Below, piece after piece: positions 42,424-51,147 of a stretch of 64,000 nt of DNA (positions are counted from its first letter, which is position 1; each line of letters begins with the position of its first letter). The stretch covers positions 124,001 through 188,000 of the forward strand of contig NZ_JAIRDQ010000011.1 of assembly GCF_021458635.1 (NCBI RefSeq). Direction: 5' to 3'. The position numbers and the translations under genes are program-made. The notes below the pieces were generated by a model, which made no database searches, was not told the DNA's origin, and worked only from the letters and a program-made list of their open reading frames with translations. The stretch comes from Bradyrhizobium monzae (GTDB lineage: Bacteria; Pseudomonadota; Alphaproteobacteria; Rhizobiales; Xanthobacteraceae).

Positions 42424-42537
42424 ATGCCGCATCTGCTCGACAGCTTCTTCGCACCCGCAAGCGTCGCGCTGATCGGTGCCTCCCGTGATCACGAGAAAAT
42501 CCCCCGGCCTTCGCCGGGACGACACGGGAGGTTGTAG
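42424..42537 (+). pseudogene. N-terminal fossil of an NDP-forming acyl-CoA synthetase
   Basis: Only 37 codons remain. The first 27 translate to MPHLLDSFFAPASVALIGAS followed by RDHEKIP, the characteristic nucleotide-binding start of the ADP/NDP-forming acyl-CoA synthetase family. The last ten codons come from a palindromic repeat (CCCCCGGCCTTCGCCGGGAC) that interrupts the gene. A gene of this family would fit the catabolic neighbourhood. The rest of it, which should be more than 600 codons, is absent. Confidence 0.75.
42508..42530. repeat. Small palindromic repeat interrupting the fossil gene
   Basis: CCCCCGGCCTTCGCCGGGAC forms a tight hairpin and is followed by GAC, like the end of the element between cobS and cobT. 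It marks the point where the acyl-CoA synthetase similarity stops. Confidence 0.6.
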
Positions 42538-42571
42538 AGACGTCAGAGTGATACGGCGAGAGACGCCGCGC

Positions 42572-43390
42572 TCACCGCCCCCTAAAATTCGCCGTGCGCC
42601 GCTCTTCCGTGGCCTTCACGCCTTCCTTGAAATCTTCCGTCGCTCGCAGGCGGGTCTGCTCGGCGAGCTCGTGATTGGTCGCGGCCATGACGCGATCGGC
42701 CAATCCGGCGCGCATCGTGGCGCGGGTTGAGAGCAGGCCAAGCGGAGAGCATTCGGCGATCTCGCCGGCGAGCTTCATCGCGCCCGCCTTGACCTGATCC
42801 TGCGGCACCAGCACGTTGGCGAGGCCCCATTTGACGGCTTCTTCGCCGGTAACGCGGCGGCTGGTGTAGAACATCAGCTCGGCGTTGTTCTTGCCGATCA
42901 GCTCGGGCAGCGTCGTCGTCAGGCCGAAGCCGGGATGGAAGCCCAGCTTGGTGAAATTCGCGGAGAAGCGCGCTTCGGGGCAGGTGACGCGGAAATCCGC
43001 CGACACTGCGAGGCCCAGGCCGCCGCCGATGGCGGCGCCCTGCACGGCGGCGACGATCGGCTTCTTGGCGCGGAAGATGCGCACGGCCTGGATGTAGAGA
43101 TGATTGATCGCCCCGAGGCTGTCGGCCGGATCGCCCTTGGCCGTCTTGTCGGCTTCGCGCGCTTCCTGCGCCTGCCGTGCCGGGTCCTGGAAATTCGCGC
43201 CGGCGCAGAACGCCTTGCCCTGTGCCGAGAGAACGGAGGCGCGGATCTCGATGTCGCGATCGAACTCGTCGAGCGCGTCCGCGATCTGGTTGATCAGCGA
43301 GATGTCGAAGAAATTGAGCGGCGGCCTGCGGATCTCGATGGTGCCGACGTGCCCGACTTTCTCGACGCCGATATCTTTGTAGGTGCTCAT
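42572..43390 (-). CDS. Enoyl-CoA hydratase/isomerase family protein
   Basis: The 272-residue crotonase-fold protein shows AFCAGANFQDP and AVQGAAIGGGLGLAVSADF as the oxyanion-hole segments, followed by NFTKLGFHPGFG. A slightly long, charged loop after FQDPARQAQEAREADK distinguishes it from the hydratase at 40676. It is likely the second hydratase/isomerase of the acyl-CoA cluster. It lies 39 bases behind the acyl-CoA dehydrogenase gene on the same strand. Confidence 0.88.
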   Translation of the reverse strand: MSTYKDIGVEKVGHVGTIEIRRPPLNFFDISLINQIADALDEFDRDIEIRASVLSAQGKAFCAGANFQDPARQAQEAREADKTAKGDPADSLGAINHLYIQAVRIFRAKKPIVAAVQGAAIGGGLGLAVSADFRVTCPEARFSANFTKLGFHPGFGLTTTLPELIGKNNAELMFYTSRRVTGEEAVKWGLANVLVPQDQVKAGAMKLAGEIAECSPLGLLSTRATMRAGLADRVMAATNHELAEQTRLRATEDFKEGVKATEERRTANFRGR

Positions 43391-43429
43391 GATGTCCTCG
43401 AAAAGTTAGCTTAAACCAGGTCCGCGCGA

Positions 43430-44590
43430 CTAGCGCAGACCAAGCCCGCGGGCGATGATGCCGCGCAGCACCTCGGTGGTGCCGCCCTGGATGGTGAGTT
43501 TCGGTGCGGTCTTGATCGCGAAGTCGAGCTGCCGCTGCAGCGTCTCGCGGTTGGTCGCGGTCTCCTCGACGAAGGCGGCGAGATCGCGCACGCGGTGCGG
43601 AAGCTGCTGCTCCCAGACCGTGCCGATGTCCTTGACGATGGACGCCTCCACCACCGGCTCCTTGCCGGCCTGCAGCATGCCGGCGACCGAGACCGACATG
43701 CGCCGCATGGTGTGGAGTTGGGCGACGAGGCGGCCGATGCCTTCGGCGCTGCGTGTATCCGGATCGGGACCGACCGCGCGGACCAGCTCGGTCAGCACGT
43801 AATAGGTCTCGAGGAAGCGCTCGGGACCGGAACGCTCATAGGCCAGCTCCGACGTCGCCTGCTTCCAGGCGCCGTCGACCTCGCCGAGGACGTGATCCTC
43901 GGGCACGAAAAAGTCGGTGAAGACGACCTCGTTGAACTCGTACTGGCCGGTGATCTGCCCGATCGGGTTCACCTCGATGCCCGGCTGCTTCATCTTGACC
44001 AGGAACTGCGTCAGGCCGTGACGGCGGTTTTCCTTGGTTGGCGGCGAGGTCCGGAAGATCGCGATCATGTAGTCGGCGATGTGCGCCGACGAGGTCCAGA
44101 TCTTGGTGCCGTTGATGAGATAGCCGCCGTCGGTCTTGGTCGCGCGCGTCTTCGCCGCGAACAGGTCGGAGCCCGAGTTCGGCTCGCTCATGCCGATGGC
44201 AAAGCAGATCTCGCCGCGGCAGATCCGCGGCAGGATGTCCATCTTGATGTGTTCGGGTGCGTATTTGATCAGCACCGGCCCGCTCTGGCGGTCGGCGACG
44301 AAGAAGCGCCGCGTCGGCGCGTTGGCGACGCGCATCTCCTCGGTCACCACGTAGCGTTCGAGGAAGGAGCGTTCCTGGCCGCCATATTTCTTCGGCCAGG
44401 TCATGCCGAGCCAGCCCTTGGCGCCGACCCGGCGGGAAAATTCCGGCGCGTCCGTGTCTTCGCGGTTGGGCTTGTGCGGATCGAAGGTGCCGGCGGCGAT
44501 TTCCTCGGCGAGGAACGCACGCACTTCCTTGCGCAGTTGCTCGCACTTCTCGGGCAGGCGGATCGGATCGAAACGAAGGGCAGCGGTCAT
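43430..44590 (-). CDS. Acyl-CoA dehydrogenase, large partner
   Basis: The 386-residue flavoenzyme contains FAIGMSEPNSGSDL for FAD/substrate binding, ELAYERSGPERF with a candidate catalytic Glu, and the C-terminal IQGGTTEVLRGIIARGLGL that closes the active site. It introduces the alpha,beta double bond into an acyl-CoA. It is next to a second, shorter dehydrogenase gene (15 bases apart), which resembles the two-gene heterotetrameric acyl-CoA dehydrogenases known from actinobacteria. Confidence 0.92.
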   Translation of the reverse strand: MTAALRFDPIRLPEKCEQLRKEVRAFLAEEIAAGTFDPHKPNREDTDAPEFSRRVGAKGWLGMTWPKKYGGQERSFLERYVVTEEMRVANAPTRRFFVADRQSGPVLIKYAPEHIKMDILPRICRGEICFAIGMSEPNSGSDLFAAKTRATKTDGGYLINGTKIWTSSAHIADYMIAIFRTSPPTKENRRHGLTQFLVKMKQPGIEVNPIGQITGQYEFNEVVFTDFFVPEDHVLGEVDGAWKQATSELAYERSGPERFLETYYVLTELVRAVGPDPDTRSAEGIGRLVAQLHTMRRMSVSVAGMLQAGKEPVVEASIVKDIGTVWEQQLPHRVRDLAAFVEETATNRETLQRQLDFAIKTAPKLTIQGGTTEVLRGIIARGLGLR

Positions 44591-44605
44591 GTGTTTCGTT
44601 CCCTG

Positions 44606-45670
44606 TTAGCGCGACGCCACGAGCGGCCACAATTCGTCGGCGCCACGCCTGGCGACCAGCTTGCCGAGCTCGACAGCCCAGTGGCTTTCCGAACCGAAAT
44701 CATCGCGCCAGGCCAGCGCCCGCAACGAGTAGCGGTGCAGGATGTGCTCGTTGGTGAAACCGATCGCGCCATGAACCTGATGCGCAATGCCGCCGCCTTT
44801 TTCCGCGGCTTCGGCGCAGCGGATCTTTGCGGAGGCGGCTTCGAGATAGACCTCGTCATCGAACGATTTAGCGTTGGCGATAGCATCCGCGGCAGAAGTC
44901 GCGGCCGCGAGCGCGGCGGCGGATTCGCCGGCGAGGCGCGCGAGATTGTGCTGCACCGCCTGGAATTTCGAGATCTTCTTCTCAAATGCGACGCGCTCGT
45001 TGGAGTAGCGCACGGAGATGTCGAGCATGGATTCCAGCGCGCCCGCGATCTGCAGGCTGCGCGCGACGCCGCCGATCAGCATCATCGTGGTCTGGTCGAA
45101 GCCTTTGGGTGCGACCTTGATGGCGACAGGCTGGACCTTGTCGAGCGTGACGGTATCGCTGTGGTCGTAGCCGACATTGAGACCGGATTCGATCCGGCCC
45201 TTGCCCGCATCGACTAGCGCAATCGAGATGCCGTCCTTGCCATACGCGAGCACTGCAAAATGCTTCGCAGCCTTGGCGAAGGGAATGCCGCGGCAACGGC
45301 CGGAGAGCGCGCCGTCAGCATCGAGCGTGATGCGGTCCCTCGGAGACGCAGGCAGCACGGTCATCTCACCTTCGGGCGAACTGATCTTCGCCTGCGCAAG
45401 CAGCCAGCCGGCGAGCATCGTCTCGGCCAGGGGAACCGCGATCGCGAAACGGCCGGCTGCGTTCAGCAAGGCAAAACCGTCGGCAAGGCTCGCGCCGGAG
45501 CCGCCGAGATCGTCGGGTACCCAGGACAAGGGCAAGCCGGCCTCGCTCAGCGCCTGCCACAGCGGCGCCTGCCACGAATCCTTCTTGTCGTTGTTGATGG
45601 TTTGCGGGTCGGCGAGATCGGCGAAGATCTTCTCCGCGGTCTCGACGACGATATTGTCACTCTCCGCCAC
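44606..45670 (-). CDS. Acyl-CoA dehydrogenase, small partner
   Basis: The 354-residue protein has the acyl-CoA dehydrogenase fold with QIAGALESMLDISVRYSNER in the helical part and ends HQVHGAIGFTNEHILHRYSL. The C-terminal GGT-E-L-R segment present in its neighbour is missing, so it may not be catalytically complete alone. The GTG at 45670 is chosen because upstream codons lack family character. The 15-base gap to the next gene and the same orientation suggest a heteromeric enzyme. Confidence 0.85.
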   Translation of the reverse strand: MAESDNIVVETAEKIFADLADPQTINNDKKDSWQAPLWQALSEAGLPLSWVPDDLGGSGASLADGFALLNAAGRFAIAVPLAETMLAGWLLAQAKISSPEGEMTVLPASPRDRITLDADGALSGRCRGIPFAKAAKHFAVLAYGKDGISIALVDAGKGRIESGLNVGYDHSDTVTLDKVQPVAIKVAPKGFDQTTMMLIGGVARSLQIAGALESMLDISVRYSNERVAFEKKISKFQAVQHNLARLAGESAAALAAATSAADAIANAKSFDDEVYLEAASAKIRCAEAAEKGGGIAHQVHGAIGFTNEHILHRYSLRALAWRDDFGSESHWAVELGKLVARRGADELWPLVASR

Positions 45671-45904
45671 AGCGTTCCCCGTGTTTTGCCATTGGCGCGG
45701 TCCGCCCGACGGTGCGGCGCGCGTCTCTTCTTGCGCCCGATGATCCGAAAAAGCCATGGCCCTGACAAGCGTTGATCGCAGGCCAACCTGCGGCGCGGGC
45801 ATGGGCGGCAAGCTAATTCCGCTTAGCGGAGTTTGCTCGATTTGCAGGGCGCGGCAAACTCGCTAAACAGGGCGCCACATTCAATCACGGGGAAGGAAAT
45901 CCGG

Positions 45905-46690
45905 ATGGCCAAGGACAGTTTGTGCGCAGTCGTGACGGGGTCCGCATCCGGACTTGGTGCTGCGACCGCGGAAATTCTCGCGCGGAGCGGGGCGCGGCTC
46001 GTCATCAACTATTCGTCGAGCAAGACCGAAGCCGAGGCCACGGCAGAGCTCTGCCGCAAGGCCGGCGCCGCAGAAGTGCTGGTCGCGCAGGGCGACGTCT
46101 CGAAGGATGACGATTGCCGCAAGATCGTTGTGGCCGCGAGCGGCTGGGGCAGGCTCGATATCCTCGTCAACAATGCCGGCACCACCAAGCACGTCGCCCA
46201 TGCCGATCTCGACGGATTGTCGGCCGAAGACTTCCAGCGCCTCTACGGTGTCAACACCATCGGCCCGTTCCAGATGGTGCGCGCGGCGCGCAGCCTGCTC
46301 GAGGCTGGGTCGAAGGCATCGGGGCGGCCGTCCGCCGTGGTCAACGTGTCGTCGGTCGCCGGTATCAGCGGCGTCGGCTCGTCGATCGCCTATGCCGCCA
46401 GCAAGGGCGCGCTCAACACCATGACGCTGTCGCTGTCGCGCGCGCTGGCGCCGCTGATCCGCGTCAACACGGTGTGCCCCGGCTATATCGACACGCCCTG
46501 GTTCACCAAGGGCCGCGGCGAGGCCGGTGCCAAGCAGGTGCGCGACAGCGTGGTGGCGAAGGTGCCGCTCAAGGTCGCCTCATCCGCCGAGGACATCGCG
46601 CAGCTCGTCTGCTTCCTGGCAATGCCGGCCTCCAGCAACATGACCGGCGAAGTCGTGCGCATGGATGCGGGGATGCATTTGATTACGTGA
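45905..46690 (+). CDS. Short-chain dehydrogenase/reductase
   Basis: The 261-residue SDR has the cofactor motif TGSASGLG, NNAG at about residue 89 and the catalytic AYAASKGAL Tyr/Lys. The Thr/Ser following NVSSVAGISG completes the active site. It would oxidise or reduce a hydroxy/oxo group with NAD(P)H, possibly the beta-hydroxyacyl step of the cluster. It is divergent from the acyl-CoA dehydrogenase genes. Confidence 0.88.
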   Translation: MAKDSLCAVVTGSASGLGAATAEILARSGARLVINYSSSKTEAEATAELCRKAGAAEVLVAQGDVSKDDDCRKIVVAASGWGRLDILVNNAGTTKHVAHADLDGLSAEDFQRLYGVNTIGPFQMVRAARSLLEAGSKASGRPSAVVNVSSVAGISGVGSSIAYAASKGALNTMTLSLSRALAPLIRVNTVCPGYIDTPWFTKGRGEAGAKQVRDSVVAKVPLKVASSAEDIAQLVCFLAMPASSNMTGEVVRMDAGMHLIT

Positions 46691-46693
46691 ACT

Positions 46694-46812
46694 CGTCATT
46701 GCGAGCGACTTGTCCGCCATAGCTCGAAGAGCGACGGCGGAAGCGAAGCAATCCAGAACGCGTCCGCGGGGACGGTCTGGATTGCCTCGTCGCAAGGGCT
46801 CTCGCAATGACG
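46694..46812. repeat. Palindromic repeat (TCATTGCGAGC type)
   Basis: CGTCATTGCGAGCGAC and GGGCTCTCGCAATGACGAG are inverted, with AGCAATCCAGAAC and TCTGGATTGCCT inside. It is the third copy of this family in the window and lies between convergent genes. Confidence 0.85.
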
Positions 46813-46821
46813 AGGGGAGAG

Positions 46822-47094
46822 CTACCCCTTGATCACGCCGCTCGCGACCAGGCGGTGCCAGATGAACAGCACCACCACCGCGCCGATCGTGGCCATGATG
46901 AATCCTGCGCCTTGATCCGGGCCGTAATGGCCGATGGCCTGGCCGATGAAGGTCGCGAGAAACGCACCGACGATGCCAAGGATGGTGGTGAGGATGAATC
47001 CGCTCGGATTGTTGGGTCCTGGTGCCAGGAAACGCGCGATCAGGCCGGCGATGAAGCCGACAACGATGATCCACAACAGGCCGCCCATGCTCAT
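46822..47094 (-). CDS. GlsB/YeaQ/YmgE family stress membrane protein
   Basis: The 90-residue protein has three membrane helices: WIIVVGFIAGLIARFL, GFILTTILGIVGAFLATF and a C-terminal segment containing IGAVVVLFIWHRL. The NNPSGF loop is typical. These small transglycosylase-associated inner-membrane proteins are stress-induced; the biochemical role is not established. Starts at 47094 (MSMGG) or 47088 are both possible. Confidence 0.88.
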   Translation of the reverse strand: MSMGGLLWIIVVGFIAGLIARFLAPGPNNPSGFILTTILGIVGAFLATFIGQAIGHYGPDQGAGFIMATIGAVVVLFIWHRLVASGVIKG

Positions 47095-47134
47095 GTCAGT
47101 GCTCCCCTTGCCGAATGCGTAGATCCAATTTCGA

Positions 47135-47740
47135 CTAAATTCGTCCCGAAACCTCGTTCTCGGTCGGTAGCCGTCCGTCCGGCGTCAAATGATCAATCAC
47201 CTGCGGCAGGTACTGGCTGAGGCCCGAGAGCAGTTCGTCGCGCGACAGGCCGCTTTGGGCCGACAGGCTCTGGATCTGGTCGGCGCCGAGCGCATTGGCC
47301 AGATCGCCAGGGCTTATGGCCTTGTTCTCACCCTTGCCGACCCAGGTGTTCGCGGCCTCGCCGTGACCGCCCTGCTGGAGCTGGTTGAGGAGATCGCCGA
47401 GACCGCCGCTGAGCACGGAGCCCGCCGCGCCGCCCGCGAGCAGGCCGCCGAGGCCGCCCTTGAGGAGATCGCCGAGGCCGCCGCCTCCGGCAAGCGCGCC
47501 CCCGACACCGCCGCCAGCACCCGCATTCACCGGCGGGGGAAGGTGCGTTGGCGTCGGAGACGGCTGCGGCGTCGCCCCGGGTTGGCCTGCCGTCAAATGC
47601 TTGAACGTCTTCCAGGCGAGCAAGCCAAGGATCGCCATGGTCATGGGCGACATCCCGCTGCTTGATGAGGACTGCGAACTCGGGGTGCTTGGGCCGCGCG
47701 GGCCATTCTGCATGCCGTTGAGGACGTCTAGTAGACCCAT
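47135..47740 (-). CDS. YidB family protein (DUF937)
   Basis: The 201-residue protein starts MGLLDVLNGMQNG and has a Gly-rich low-complexity middle (GAGGGVGGALAGGGGLGDLL) and a C-terminal YidB domain with NTWVGKGENKAISPGDLANAL and VIDHLTPDGRLP. The function is unknown. The ATG at 47740 is the family start; 13 residues upstream are not conserved. It is divergent from the PanE-like gene across about 140 bases. Confidence 0.85.
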   Translation of the reverse strand: MGLLDVLNGMQNGPRGPSTPSSQSSSSSGMSPMTMAILGLLAWKTFKHLTAGQPGATPQPSPTPTHLPPPVNAGAGGGVGGALAGGGGLGDLLKGGLGGLLAGGAAGSVLSGGLGDLLNQLQQGGHGEAANTWVGKGENKAISPGDLANALGADQIQSLSAQSGLSRDELLSGLSQYLPQVIDHLTPDGRLPTENEVSGRI

Positions 47741-47883
47741 GGCGTTCTCCTGCCGGTAACAAAGCCCCTGCGAAAACATATGAGGCTCTCATGACGGTTA
47801 CAAGGCGATTGCGTCGCAACCTGGCAATGGGCAGCCGGCTTCCTCTCTGCTATCGAGGGCGGTCATTTTGGGACCGAGGCCTC

Positions 47884-48891
47884 GTGAATACGGATCGACC
47901 GATCGTGGTGGCCGGCGCCGGCGCCATCGGCTGTTTTGTCGGAGGCCAGCTGGCGGCTGCCGACCGTCGGGTCGCACTGCTGGTGCGGCCGCGGGTGAAG
48001 ACCGAGATCGAGCGGTTCGGCCTGCGGCTGACGGATTTCGACGGCGCCGAGAAGAAGCTGGATGCGGGCCGGCTCGCGCTGTCGGAAGATCCCGCAATCT
48101 TCCACAGCGCGGGCATCGTGCTGGTCACGGTCAAGAGCGCCGACACGGCCGACGTCGCGGACCAGATCGCGCAGCACGCGCCTCGGGATGCCGTCATCGT
48201 ATCGTTGCAGAACGGTGTCGGCAATGTCGCCGTGCTGCAAGAGCGGCTCGGCGGCCGGCGCGTGCTCGCCGGCATGGTGCCGTTCAATGTGGTCGCAATG
48301 GGTGAAGGGCGTTTCCACCGGTCGACCTCCGGCGACATCACTGTCGGCGAAGATGCTGACAACACGGCAGCGGCGCTCTCGGTGCCGGGCCTCAATTTGC
48401 GCGCAAGCCGCGACATCGCCGGCGTGCAATGGGGCAAGCTGATCATCAACCTGAACAACGCGCTGAGCGCACTGTCCGACATGCCGCTCGCCGCGCAATT
48501 GGCGAACCGCGACTGGCGAAGACTGTTCGCCGACCAGATGGCCGAAGGTCTGGCCGCGCTCAAGGCCGCCGGTATCACGCCGGCCTCGGCCACGCCAGTC
48601 CCGTCGAACTGGACGCCGACCCTGCTGAGATTGCCTGACATGATCTTCAACGCGATCCTGGGACGGACGATGAAAATCGATCCCGAGGCGCGCTCCTCGA
48701 TGTGGCAGGATTTGAAGCAGGGCCGCAAGACCGAGATCGACTATCTCCAGGGCGCGGTCATTGCGCTGGCCGAGCAGAACAATGTCGATGCGCCGCTGAT
48801 GCGCCGCATTGTTGCGCTGATCAAGCAGGCGGAGACGGCCGGTAAGGGCCCGCCGGGGCTTTCGCCGCAGCAGATCCGCGGTGTGGGTTGA
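47884..48891 (+). CDS. 2-dehydropantoate 2-reductase family protein
   Basis: The 335-residue protein has the NADPH-binding AGAGAIGCFVGGQL at the start, the VKSADTADV segment, NGVGNVAVLQ and the KLIINLNNALSALSDMP region with the catalytic Lys position. It resembles PanE, which makes pantoate for coenzyme A, but several paralogues reduce other oxo acids. The GTG at 47884 is preceded by GGACCGAGGCC, a weak ribosome site. The next gene starts 17 bases after its stop. Confidence 0.88.
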   Translation: MNTDRPIVVAGAGAIGCFVGGQLAAADRRVALLVRPRVKTEIERFGLRLTDFDGAEKKLDAGRLALSEDPAIFHSAGIVLVTVKSADTADVADQIAQHAPRDAVIVSLQNGVGNVAVLQERLGGRRVLAGMVPFNVVAMGEGRFHRSTSGDITVGEDADNTAAALSVPGLNLRASRDIAGVQWGKLIINLNNALSALSDMPLAAQLANRDWRRLFADQMAEGLAALKAAGITPASATPVPSNWTPTLLRLPDMIFNAILGRTMKIDPEARSSMWQDLKQGRKTEIDYLQGAVIALAEQNNVDAPLMRRIVALIKQAETAGKGPPGLSPQQIRGVG

Positions 48892-48908
48892 GCGCGAGGA
48901 GGAGCGGG

Positions 48909-49124
48909 ATGGAACGCTGTTTGATGATCGGGCTGGCACTGGCCGCGCTTTGCGGCGCGTCGACGCTGGCCGACGCCCGGCCGCCGACCGTCATGAATTC
49001 TCCCGGCTACGATGCGCGCTTGCAGGAGAGCCGCAAGGCGTTGAGCGGCACGACGACCGCGCCTGAACCGGCTGCGCCGCCGGTGACCATTCCGAAGCGG
49101 AGCAAGAAGAAGCTGCCGAACTGA
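48909..49124 (+). CDS. Small exported hypothetical protein
   Basis: The 71-residue protein has a signal peptide (MERCLMIGLALAALCGAS with cleavage near ADA) and a mature part of about 45 residues ending in PKRSKKKLPN. GAGGAGGAG lies just before the ATG at 48909. It follows the PanE-like gene closely. No family or function is recognised. Confidence 0.6.
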   Translation: MERCLMIGLALAALCGASTLADARPPTVMNSPGYDARLQESRKALSGTTTAPEPAAPPVTIPKRSKKKLPN

Positions 49125-49139
49125 GGCAACAAACTCCAC

Positions 49140-49178
49140 CGTCGTCCCGGATCGGCGCTCCGCTTGTCCGGGACGGGA
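49140..49178. repeat. Small palindromic repeat
   Basis: GTCGTCCCGGATCGGCGC and GTCCGGGACGGG form a hairpin. Its ends are similar to the element between cobS and cobT. It separates two convergent genes and may stop transcription on both sides. Confidence 0.55.
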
Positions 49179-49198
49179 GCGGAGGTTGAAGTCGCAAC

Positions 49199-49807
49199 TT
49201 ACCCCTTCTTCGCCGGCTTGCTCGGCGTCGGGCTGAACAGCTTCTTAAATTCGCTCAAGCCTTCCGACAGCCGCGGCCATTCGCAGGAGAACGAGCCCTT
49301 GGTACAGGGCGCGCCTTTCTGCCGCAACACCTTCGGCCGTTCCACGGGCACGGGCACCCGCTCGACCTCGGTTCGCAGTGCGACCCGCTGAAGCTGCTGC
49401 ACCTGCTGTTCCTGTTGCTCGCGCTGCTGCCGTGCCGTGGCCTGAGCCGCTTCATTGCTGCGGCGCTGATTGGCGAGATAGGCGGTGTAGGATTCGTCGA
49501 TCTTCTTCTGCTCGTCCGGCGTCGGGTTCGGCCCGGCGATATCGAAGGTGCGATCCTGGAGGAAGTCGTAATAGGTGTAGCCGCCGCCCGCCTTGCGCCG
49601 GCCGGCGAATTTTGCGTTGCAATCGGCAAGTGCCGCGGTCTTTTCGGCTTTGGTCGCGGATTTTTCGGCCGCGTCTGCGCATTCCTCGAAGTCGACAGGT
49701 GCGCGCTTCCACCATTGCGCGTGGGCATGCGACCACGTCAGCAGAAAAAATCCTGCTGCGGCAATCAGAAGCGGCGCCGCACGACGCGATGCAACTACGT
49801 CCGACAT
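49199..49807 (-). CDS. Exported hypothetical protein with Gln-rich coiled region
   Basis: The 202-residue protein has a signal peptide ending at SHAHA, then a DFEECADAAEKSATKAEK region with Cys residues. A strongly Gln/Arg-rich helical segment (QQREQQEQQVQQLQ) covers about residues 125-142. Pro- and Lys-rich residues follow, ending SKPAKKG. It is likely periplasmic. Paired Cys at about 43 and 62, and 167 and 174, may form disulfides. The family is not recognised. Confidence 0.65.
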   Translation of the reverse strand: MSDVVASRRAAPLLIAAAGFFLLTWSHAHAQWWKRAPVDFEECADAAEKSATKAEKTAALADCNAKFAGRRKAGGGYTYYDFLQDRTFDIAGPNPTPDEQKKIDESYTAYLANQRRSNEAAQATARQQREQQEQQVQQLQRVALRTEVERVPVPVERPKVLRQKGAPCTKGSFSCEWPRLSEGLSEFKKLFSPTPSKPAKKG

Positions 49808-50016
49808 TCTACGAGAGCATTCCTTGCAAAACTCAACCCGAACTGAGTCGGGCCTGATTTTTGCTCCATTATGGCCAACTTGTCACCCGTGGAACTCGGG
49901 AATTTCATGGCTGGGATGCTGACATTTTTTGCTTGACGTGGCGCGGGAGTCACAGCCGCGCGGCACAGGATGCGTTTAGAGTTTTATCGGTTCGAATGTG
50001 AGGGGAAATATTCGTC

Positions 50017-51036
50017 ATGAGAGCGCTGAGCTGTCTCGCCGCAATCGCGTTGGCGCTGGTTTGTGGCCGCGCACTCGCCGCAGAGGACGATGCCCCCAAC
50101 AACAAGCCGGTGAAGGTCGTGGCCGATGCGCGGCTGTCGGTCGGCGGCCAGGGCACGTTGCCGCTCTATCTCTCCAGCGACTGGTCGATGCCGCTGCCGA
50201 CGATCTCGCGCGCGATCATCGTGCTGCACGGACGCCTGCGCAATGCCGACGAATATTATATCTCGGCCCACACCGCGCAGGTCGCAGCCGGTGACGATGG
50301 CAAGAGCGCGCTGATGATCGTGCCGCAGTTCCTGGCGGAGGTCGATATCGAAGCGCACAAGCTGCCCGTCGACACGCTGCGCTGGTCGCTGGTGGGGTGG
50401 GAGGGCGGCGATGCTGCGCTTGCGCCGAACCCGGTCTCCTCCTTCGAGGCGCTCGATGCGATCCTGGCAAAACTCTCCGACCGGCGCATCTTCCCGAACC
50501 TGAAGCAGGTTGTGGTCGCCGGCCATTCCGGTGGCGGCCAGGTCGCGCAGCGCTACGCCATCGCCGGCAAGGGCGAGGCGGCACTGTCACGCCAGCACAT
50601 CGACATCCGTTACGTCGTCGCCAATCCGTCGTCTTATGCTTATTTCGGCAAAGAGCGGCCCGTGCCGGCGATTGCCGCGTCCTGCGCGGGCTACGACAAT
50701 TGGAAATACGGCATGGACAGCCGGCCGCCTTATCTTGCGGACGTAACGCCAGTGGCGCTGGAGCAGCGTTATGTCGAGCGTGACGTGATCTATCTGCTCG
50801 GCATGCTCGACACCAAGCCTGCGGCGGACAAGAGCTGCATGGGCGAGGCGCAGGGCCCAAGTCGCTACGCCCGCGGCCACGCCTATGCGGATGCGATGGC
50901 GAAGCGCAATCATGGCACGCCCAATCACCGGGTGTGGGACGTTGCCGGCGTCGGCCACGACGGCGACAAGATGCTGACCTCGAAATGCGGCCTCGCGGCG
51001 CTGTTCGATAGTCCGGGCTGCGGCGCGGAGCGGTGA
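50017..51036 (+). CDS. Exported alpha/beta hydrolase
   Basis: The 339-residue protein starts with a signal peptide ending GRALA. The fold includes AIIVLHGRLRNADEYY near residue 66, the nucleophile motif VVAGHSGGGQVAQRY, and a terminal VAGVGHDGDKM His. It is therefore likely an extracytoplasmic esterase or lipase-like hydrolase of unknown substrate. It stands alone; about 200 bases upstream hold no gene. Confidence 0.8.
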   Translation: MRALSCLAAIALALVCGRALAAEDDAPNNKPVKVVADARLSVGGQGTLPLYLSSDWSMPLPTISRAIIVLHGRLRNADEYYISAHTAQVAAGDDGKSALMIVPQFLAEVDIEAHKLPVDTLRWSLVGWEGGDAALAPNPVSSFEALDAILAKLSDRRIFPNLKQVVVAGHSGGGQVAQRYAIAGKGEAALSRQHIDIRYVVANPSSYAYFGKERPVPAIAASCAGYDNWKYGMDSRPPYLADVTPVALEQRYVERDVIYLLGMLDTKPAADKSCMGEAQGPSRYARGHAYADAMAKRNHGTPNHRVWDVAGVGHDGDKMLTSKCGLAALFDSPGCGAER

Positions 51037-51147
51037 AGCTGATGCCTTGAAGGCTTGCGCCTTGAAGGTCCAGCTCCGGCTGTTACACTTCGTCCCGCGG
51101 GCGCTTCACCCTGAGGCGACGCCAAGAAGACGAAGTGGAAACGCCTG

